A DNA stretch of 64,000 nt from NCBI RefSeq assembly GCF_030944625.1, contig NZ_JAUSXY010000001.1:2666001-2730000 (forward strand), read 5' to 3'. Positions within the stretch are counted from its first letter, which is position 1, and every line of letters begins with the position of its first letter. Below are positions 58,519-64,000 of this stretch, piece after piece. Under the pieces are notes generated by a model. The model ran no database searches. It was given only the letters and a program-made list of their open reading frames with translations, and was not told the origin of the DNA. The translations under genes and the position numbers were made by a program. Origin of the DNA: Arthrobacter sp. SLBN-112 (GTDB lineage: Bacteria; Actinomycetota; Actinomycetes; Actinomycetales; Micrococcaceae).

Positions 58519-60191
58519 ACGGACGCGAAATCAACTGGACCGCCCTCGTCATCGTGGTGCTGCTGTTCGTCGTCGTGGCCGTCATGGGGTTCCTGGCCGC
58601 CAAGTGGCGGCGCGGACCCGACGTGGAGGGCCTGCACAGCCTCGACGAGTGGGGGCTGGGCGGCCGCGGGTTCGGAACCTGGATCACCTGGTTCCTGCTG
58701 GGCGGTGACCTCTACACCGCGTACACCTTCGTGGCGGTCCCGGCGGCGATGTGGGCCACGGGCGCGGTCAGCGGCTTCTTCGCCGTCCCGTACACCATCG
58801 TCCTCTACCCGATCATCTTCATCATCATGAGCCGGCTGTGGTCGGTGTCCCACCGCCACGGCTACGTCACCTCGGCGGACTTCGTGGGCGGCCGGTACGG
58901 GAGCCGGTGGCTCTCCCTGGCCGTGGCCGTCACCGGAATCGTTGCCACCATGCCCTACATCGCGCTGCAGCTGGTCGGTATCAAGGCGGTGCTCACTGTC
59001 CTGGGCCTGGGAAGCTCCGGCAACGTGCTGCTGACGGACCTGCCGCTGATCCTGGCTTTCGTGGTCCTCGCCGCGTACACCTACACCTCCGGCCTGCGGG
59101 CACCGGCGATGATCGCCGTCGTCAAGGACCTGCTGATCTACCTCGCTGTTATCGTGGCCGTGATCTACCTGCCCATCAAGTTCGGCGGATGGGACACGAT
59201 CTTCAACTCCGCACAGGCCAAGCTGGGCACTGTCAGCCAGGCCACGGGCAAGCCGGCGGGCGTCTTCATCCCGGGCGCCGCCAACTACTCCGCGTACTGG
59301 TCACTGGCGCTTGGTTCGGCCATGGCACTGTTCATGTACCCTCACTCGGTGACAGCAGTGCTGGCCTCGAAGGCGCGCAACACCATCCGCCGCAACGCTG
59401 CGATCCTGCCGCTGTACTCGCTGATGCTCGGCTTCCTGGCCCTGCTGGGATTCGTTGCGATCCAGGCCGGCACCAAGCCCATCGACCTGGATGGGTCTGT
59501 CAATCCGCAACTCGTGGTCCCGCAGCTCTTCCTTGACCACTTCCCGGCCTGGTTCGCGGGAATCGCGCTTGCCGCCATCGCCATCGGCGCCCTGGTGCCG
59601 GCAGCGATCATGTCCATCGCCGCCGCGAACATGTTCACCCGCAACATCTACCGCGACTTCATCCGGCCCGACGTCGATGCAAGGACCGAGGCGAAAGTAT
59701 CCAAGATCGTCTCGCTGGTGGTGAAGGTGGGCGCGCTCGTGTTCGTCATCGCGATGGACCAGTCCGCCGCCATCAACATGCAGCTGCTGGGCGGCATCTG
59801 GATCCTGCAGACGTTCCCGGCCGTGGTGGCCGGCCTGTACACCCGCTGGTTTGACCGGTGGGCCCTGCTGGCCGGCTGGGCGGTGGGGATCGTCTTCGGA
59901 ACCGTGTCCGCCTACAACGTGGTCAATCCGGTCACCAAGGCCCATTTCGGCGGCTCGGTGGCCGCCTTCCCGGGCACGGACTTCAGCGTGTACATCGCAG
60001 TGTCGGCGTTCGCGCTCAACCTTGTGGTCGCCGTCGTCCTGACCGTGGTGCTGCGGGCACTGAAGGTCCGGACGGGGGAGGACCTGACCCGGCCGACGGA
60101 CTACGCCGCCGACGAGACGGACCCGAAAGTGGTGCAGATCGAGCAGACCCAGCATTACACCCAGCCGGGCGGCCCTTCGCCGGTCGCGTAG
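58515..60191 (+). CDS. mctP: monocarboxylate/sodium:solute symporter (MctP-like)
   Basis: 558 aa with about thirteen to fourteen membrane helices, SSS family. Typical segments are E-W-G-L-G-G-R-G-F-G-T-W near the first helix, T-S-A-D-F-V-G-G-R-Y and F-M-Y-P-H-S-V-T in the transport core. Its relatives import lactate, pyruvate, propionate or acetate. The ATGA overlap with the DUF3311 gene shows a coupled pair. It is the last plus-strand gene before a convergent methyltransferase. The substrate is inferred from family. Confidence 0.87.
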   Translation: MNGREINWTALVIVVLLFVVVAVMGFLAAKWRRGPDVEGLHSLDEWGLGGRGFGTWITWFLLGGDLYTAYTFVAVPAAMWATGAVSGFFAVPYTIVLYPIIFIIMSRLWSVSHRHGYVTSADFVGGRYGSRWLSLAVAVTGIVATMPYIALQLVGIKAVLTVLGLGSSGNVLLTDLPLILAFVVLAAYTYTSGLRAPAMIAVVKDLLIYLAVIVAVIYLPIKFGGWDTIFNSAQAKLGTVSQATGKPAGVFIPGAANYSAYWSLALGSAMALFMYPHSVTAVLASKARNTIRRNAAILPLYSLMLGFLALLGFVAIQAGTKPIDLDGSVNPQLVVPQLFLDHFPAWFAGIALAAIAIGALVPAAIMSIAAANMFTRNIYRDFIRPDVDARTEAKVSKIVSLVVKVGALVFVIAMDQSAAINMQLLGGIWILQTFPAVVAGLYTRWFDRWALLAGWAVGIVFGTVSAYNVVNPVTKAHFGGSVAAFPGTDFSVYIAVSAFALNLVVAVVLTVVLRALKVRTGEDLTRPTDYAADETDPKVVQIEQTQHYTQPGGPSPVA

Positions 60192-60211
60192 GGTCACGGC
60201 CGGGCCCGGGG

Positions 60212-61534
60212 TCACAGCCAGTCATTGCGGCGCAGTGGTGGCTCCGCCCCGCCCGGCCGGCGGGCCAGGACCTGGTTGACCCCGGTCAGCCCGTCTTCGA
60301 AGCCCAAGGCGCTGGCCGCCATGTACAGCCGCCATACCCGGGCGCGGCCCGCACCTGCCAAGGCCACCGCTTCCTCCCAGTTCTGTTCCAGCCGCCTGAC
60401 CCAGGCCCGGAGGGTGAGGGCATAGTGGCGGCGGAGGGCCTCGACGTCGAGAACTTCGAAGCGGGCCGTTTCCAGGGCGCCCACCATCTCGCCCAGGCTG
60501 ATCATTTCACCGTCGGGGAACACGTACCGGGGAATGAACGAGTCGGGGTCGGGGCTGGTGGGCCCGGCGTTCCAGGAGATGGCGTGGTTCAGCAGCCGGC
60601 CGCCGGGCCTGAGCAGCCCGAAAAGCGCTGCGGCGTAGGCAGGGGTCTGGGCCCGGCCCACGTGCTCCGACATCCCGATGGAACTGATGGCGTCGAACGG
60701 TCCGTCCTGCACATCCCGGTAGTCCTGCACCCGGATCTCCACGCTGCCGGTCAGGCCGGCGTCCGCAGCCCGCTTGCGGGCCAGGGTGGCCTGTTCGGTC
60801 GACAGCGTCACGCCCACAACGCTGACCCCGTACCTGGCCGCCGCGTGGATGGCGAAGCTGCCCCAACCGCACCCTACGTCCAGGACCCGCATCCCGGGCT
60901 GAAGGCCCAGTTTGCGGCAGACAAGGTCCAGCTTGGCCTCCTGCGCGGCGTCGAGGCCCGCGTCCGGCGCATCCGGATCAGGCGCGCCCCCGGCTGGCCA
61001 TACCGCGCAGGAATAGACCATGGAGGGTCCGAGCACCAGGGCGTAGAAGTCATTGCCGACGTCGTAATGATGGGAGATGGCGGCCGAATCCCTGCCCCGT
61101 GAATGCATCCTGCCCTTCCTTGCGATGCGGGCTTCCTCCGGTGGCGGAACCGGGTTGGGACCCACCGCCCCCAGCCTGACCGCCGTCCTTGCCAGCAGCC
61201 ACAGTTCGCGGGCAGTGGGCGGCCGGAAAGGGCCCGGCTCGGCGAACTTCCCGGCCGAGCTCAGTGCCCCGAAGGCGGCGAAGACGTCACCCGGCGCGTC
61301 GATCTCGCCCGCCACGTAGGCCCGGCTCAACCCCAGCTGCCCCGGCGACCAAAGCATGCGCCGCAGGGCCTTCCGGGACCTGAACTCCAGGACCGGCGCA
61401 TCTGCTGGTCCGGCCTCCGAGCCATCCCAGGCCCGCAGGCGCAAGGGGATCGTTTCCGTGCCGAGCACCACCCCCAACGCCTTTGCCAGCCGGTCAGCAT
61501 GTCCTGTGGTCCTTGCGGCTCCTGCAGTGTCCAT
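60212..61534 (-). CDS. cyclopropane-fatty-acyl-phospholipid synthase family methyltransferase
   Basis: 440 aa. The SAM-binding motif is V-L-D-V-G-C-G-W-G-S-F-A. The CFA-specific S-I-G-M-S-E-H-V-G and the preceding H-H-Y-D-V-G-N-D-F-Y segment (bicarbonate/acyl site) are conserved. It methylates or cyclopropanates unsaturated lipid acyl chains. In actinobacteria, relatives also take part in 10-methyl fatty acid synthesis. TAGGGT ends 6 nt before the ATG on the minus strand. Divergent from the FMO-like gene. Confidence 0.9.
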   Translation of the reverse strand: MDTAGAARTTGHADRLAKALGVVLGTETIPLRLRAWDGSEAGPADAPVLEFRSRKALRRMLWSPGQLGLSRAYVAGEIDAPGDVFAAFGALSSAGKFAEPGPFRPPTARELWLLARTAVRLGAVGPNPVPPPEEARIARKGRMHSRGRDSAAISHHYDVGNDFYALVLGPSMVYSCAVWPAGGAPDPDAPDAGLDAAQEAKLDLVCRKLGLQPGMRVLDVGCGWGSFAIHAAARYGVSVVGVTLSTEQATLARKRAADAGLTGSVEIRVQDYRDVQDGPFDAISSIGMSEHVGRAQTPAYAAALFGLLRPGGRLLNHAISWNAGPTSPDPDSFIPRYVFPDGEMISLGEMVGALETARFEVLDVEALRRHYALTLRAWVRRLEQNWEEAVALAGAGRARVWRLYMAASALGFEDGLTGVNQVLARRPGGAEPPLRRNDWL

Positions 61535-61580
61535 GGGCCTACCCTAAGGCTACGCTGCCCTCCGCGACTATCATGGGGGA

Positions 61581-62663
61581 GTGATTCCTGACCCAACCGA
61601 TGTGGTGGTCATCGGTGCGGGCCAGGCGGGCCTGTCCGCCGCCTACCACCTGCAGCGCCGGGGATTCGACTATGCCGTGCTTGACGCCGAGGAAGGTCCG
61701 GGCGGCGCCTGGCGGCACCGGTGGAAGAGCCTGCGGATGGCAACGGTCAACGGAATCAGCGACCTGCCCGGAATCCCCAAACCGGAGGTGGATCCCGCCG
61801 AGCCCAGTTCCGAGTTCCTGTCCCGCTACTTTGGCCGCTACGAGGCGGCACTGGGCCTTTCAGTGCACCGGCCCGTCAAAGTGCGGGCAGTCAGGCGGGA
61901 AGACGACGACCCGGCCGGCCGGCTGAGGGTGGAGACGTCCGACGGCGGCTGGAGCGCCAGGGCGGTCATCAACGCCACCGGTACGTGGACGCGCCCGTTC
62001 TGGCCGATCTACCCGGGCCGGTCCTCGTTCCGCGGCCGGCAACTGCACGTTGCGGACTACGTCGCCGCCGAAGAATTCACGGGCAAGCACGTGATCGTGG
62101 TGGGCGGCGGCATCTCCGCCGTGGGCCTGCTGGACGAGATTTCCCGTGTCACGTCCACCAGCTGGTTCACCCGCCGGGAACCGGTCTGGCGGGATGCTCC
62201 GTTCGACGCCCGGGCCGGGCACGACGCCGTGGCGCTGGTGGAGGACCGTGTGCGTCAAGGCCTCCCACCGCAAAGCGTCGTCTCGGTGACCGGACTCATC
62301 TGGACTCCAGCCCTCCGCGCCGCCAGGGAGCGTGGTGTCCTTGACCGGCAGCCCATGTTCACGTCCATCGAACCGGACGGTGTCCGCCGTGCCGATGGCA
62401 GCTTCCTGAAGGCGGACGTCATCCTCTGGGCCACCGGCTTCAGGGCCGAACTGGAACACCTCGCACCGCTTCACCTCCGCGGAGCAGGCGGCGGGATCGC
62501 GATGGAGGGAACCCAGGTGGCAGCTGAGCCGCGCGTCCATCTGGTCGGCTACGGGCCGTCGTCGTCCACCATCGGCGCCAACCGGGCCGGACGCGCGGCA
62601 GTGGCCGCCATCGCAGCCCTGCCCGGAATGGTTGCGGCGGCGGAAACGGTAACGTGGGGGTGA
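61581..62663 (+). CDS. FAD/NAD(P)-binding oxidoreductase (FMO/CzcO-like)
   Basis: 360 aa from GTG 61581. FAD loop V-I-G-A-G-Q-A-G-L near the start, the G-G-A-W segment, and a second nucleotide-binding loop V-V-G-G-G-I-S-A at about residue 175. The late A-T-G-F-R segment fits flavoprotein monooxygenases. TATCAT ends 6 nt before the start, giving a leaderless promoter; GGGGGAG is also adjacent. Substrate unknown. Confidence 0.85.
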   Translation: MIPDPTDVVVIGAGQAGLSAAYHLQRRGFDYAVLDAEEGPGGAWRHRWKSLRMATVNGISDLPGIPKPEVDPAEPSSEFLSRYFGRYEAALGLSVHRPVKVRAVRREDDDPAGRLRVETSDGGWSARAVINATGTWTRPFWPIYPGRSSFRGRQLHVADYVAAEEFTGKHVIVVGGGISAVGLLDEISRVTSTSWFTRREPVWRDAPFDARAGHDAVALVEDRVRQGLPPQSVVSVTGLIWTPALRAARERGVLDRQPMFTSIEPDGVRRADGSFLKADVILWATGFRAELEHLAPLHLRGAGGGIAMEGTQVAAEPRVHLVGYGPSSSTIGANRAGRAAVAAIAALPGMVAAAETVTWG

Positions 62664-62714
62664 CCCCCGGGGCACCCGGGGACGGAACGAACGACAGAAG
62701 GCGGCAGGACACCG

Positions 62715-63875
62715 GTGGCAGCAAACACCCTGGCGGACGTTTTCGATGTCCTGCGGCGGCGGCCCGACGTGGAAGCGCCCAACCTGCATGCCTGGGACGC
62801 CACGGACCGGCTGCTGCTGGAGACCGCAGCCCAGCTTGGCCGGTCCGGCAGCACTGTTGCCGTGATTGGTGACCGATACGGCGCCCTGACGCTGGGCGCA
62901 TCCGCCATACTCGCTCCGGCCTCCCTGCGCGTGCACCAGGATCTGGTGACGGGGGAGCGGGCGCTGCGGCTGAACGCCACCGAATGCGACACCCACATGC
63001 CGGGCCTTGTTGCCGCAGCTGGTGACGGGACGGGATACGTCCAGCTGCCCCTCGGGCCTGAACTCCTGGCCGGCGCGGACACCGTCCTGCTGCAACTGCC
63101 CAAAACCTTGGCGGAGCTGGAGGAGATTGCGGCCGCGGTCGCCCGGCATGCGTCCCCTGGCGTCCTGCTGCTGGCCGGCGGCCGCGTGAAACACATGTCC
63201 CTGGGCATGAACGCGGTCCTGGAACGGTTTTTCACCACCGTCCAACCGCAGCTGGCACGGCAGAAATCACGGCTGGTCCTGGCCGCCGGACCAAAACCTT
63301 CCGGGCCGCTGCGCTTTCCGGTGGTGGAGTACCTCGCCGAGCTGGACCTGCAAGTGGCCGCCCACGGCGCTGTCTTCGCCGGTGCCAAGCTGGACATTGG
63401 CACCCGTTTCCTGCTCTCGTTCCTGCCCGCCATGAAACCGGCGCGGCACGCCGTCGACCTTGGCTGCGGCACCGGAATCCTTGCCGCGATGTACGCCCGC
63501 CAGTTCCCCGGCGCGGCCGTGACGGCCACGGACCAGTCGGCGGCCGCGGTGCAGTCCGCCCTGGCCACCGCACGGGCGAACGGCCTGGCGGACCGTATCG
63601 CCGTCCTGCAGGACGATGCGCTCGGCACCTTCCCCGATGGCGCTGCCGATGCCATCCTGCTGAATCCGCCCTTTCATGTCGGCGCCGGCGTCCACGCGGG
63701 CGCCGGGCTGAAGATGATCGAGGCTGCTGGGCGCGTCCTGGCCCCCGGCGGAGAGTTGTGGACGGTCTTCAACCGGCACCTCGCCTACCTGCCGGCCCTG
63801 GAAAGGCACGTGGGGCCCACCGTGGTGCAGGGCATGAACCCCAAGTTCACCGTCACCCGAAGCACCCGCCGTTGA
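62715..63875 (+). CDS. class I SAM methyltransferase, RsmC/RlmG-like
   Basis: 386 aa from GTG 62715, with GGCAGGA 6 nt upstream. Duplicated methyltransferase-like halves: the N-terminal half lacks a SAM loop, while the C-terminal half has D-L-G-C-G-T-G-I-L and the base-methylation motif N-P-P-F-H (about residue 317). This is the plan of RsmC/RlmG 23S/16S rRNA guanine N2-methyltransferases. The rRNA target is inferred. It follows the FMO gene by 51 nt. Confidence 0.86.
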   Translation: MAANTLADVFDVLRRRPDVEAPNLHAWDATDRLLLETAAQLGRSGSTVAVIGDRYGALTLGASAILAPASLRVHQDLVTGERALRLNATECDTHMPGLVAAAGDGTGYVQLPLGPELLAGADTVLLQLPKTLAELEEIAAAVARHASPGVLLLAGGRVKHMSLGMNAVLERFFTTVQPQLARQKSRLVLAAGPKPSGPLRFPVVEYLAELDLQVAAHGAVFAGAKLDIGTRFLLSFLPAMKPARHAVDLGCGTGILAAMYARQFPGAAVTATDQSAAAVQSALATARANGLADRIAVLQDDALGTFPDGAADAILLNPPFHVGAGVHAGAGLKMIEAAGRVLAPGGELWTVFNRHLAYLPALERHVGPTVVQGMNPKFTVTRSTRR

Positions 63876-63990
63876 CGTGGATCGTCGCCCGCGCCGCGCC
63901 GCCGCCGGGCCATGTGGGCGCGCGCCCGCCCTTAACGTACGATTCAAAGCATCACCATATGCAGGTAGCCGAAGACGTTTAGGGGACACC

Positions 63991-64000
63991 GTGTCTGAGA
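63991..64000 (+). CDS. start of a further gene (3' partial, cut by window end)
   Basis: GTG at 63991 with AGGGGA 5-10 nt upstream gives V/M-S-E at the window edge. TTAACG and CATATG with an 18-bp spacer lie before it as a possible promoter. Too little sequence for a function. Confidence 0.4.

Overview
This window is a stretch of chromosome from a high-GC Gram-positive actinobacterium, most likely of the Arthrobacter/Pseudarthrobacter group (Micrococcaceae). The evidence is the strong G/C bias at third codon positions, many GTG and TTG starts, several genes that look leaderless, ClpP1/ClpP2 paralogues next to trigger factor and ClpX, an MptB-type mannosyltransferase, a homologue of the mycothiol-dependent Rv2466c family, and a translational-type ileS T-box. 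I see no phage, insertion sequence, CRISPR array, rRNA operon or plasmid function. The region reads as ordinary chromosome with one carbohydrate-utilisation island.

Region 1 (1-12650), envelope and sugars. It opens with the 3' part of an MptB-like mannosyltransferase, an AlkD-type DNA repair gene, an aldose-epimerase-like gene and an esterase co-transcribed with a LacI regulator. Divergent from that regulator is a tight three-gene operon of unknown pathway: a Gfo/Idh/MocA dehydrogenase, a DUF993 DHDPS-like aldolase and a TIM-barrel sugar isomerase. The shared promoter region carries two matching LacI-type palindromes. Next come xylAB and a divergent ROK (XylR-like) repressor, with a perfect 19-bp palindrome between xylA and the repressor, then a tRNA-Arg.

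Region 2 (12650-25760), mixed housekeeping: an SSB paralogue, a lipoprotein, EttA, acyl-CoA thioesterase II, a group-II truncated haemoglobin with an MscS channel, an epimerase-like protein, OsmC, aminopeptidase N, a DUF1648 membrane protein, a mycobacterial-type RpiB and a Nei glycosylase.

Region 3 (25760-43320), proteostasis and translation: tRNA-Gly and tRNA-Pro, tig-clpP1-clpP2-clpX, the Rv2466c-like protein, valS, an SDR, two tandem membrane-linked EEP phosphoesterases, then T-box-ileS-folC-DUF4233-ndk.

Region 4 (43320-57480), RNA metabolism, ribosome and cofactors: a VKOR homologue, an RNase E/G gene with an apparent +1 frameshift near its 5' end, a nested hairpin, a TPP riboswitch controlling a ThiD-TenA fusion, rplU-rpmA-obgE-proB-proA, and nadD, a disordered membrane-anchored protein and rsfS.

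Region 5 (57480-64000): two identical tRNA-Ala(GGC) genes with clear terminators, a DUF3311/MctP monocarboxylate transporter pair, a cyclopropane-fatty-acid-synthase-type methyltransferase divergent from an FMO-like oxidoreductase, an RsmC/RlmG-like methyltransferase, and the first codons of a further gene.

The items most worth a second look are the uncharacterised sugar module with its paired operators, the rne frameshift, the nested hairpin before the TPP riboswitch, the type-2 IleRS under a T-box, and a repeated TANNNT-N6/7-start arrangement that suggests many leaderless mRNAs. All family calls come from reading motifs; no database search was run.
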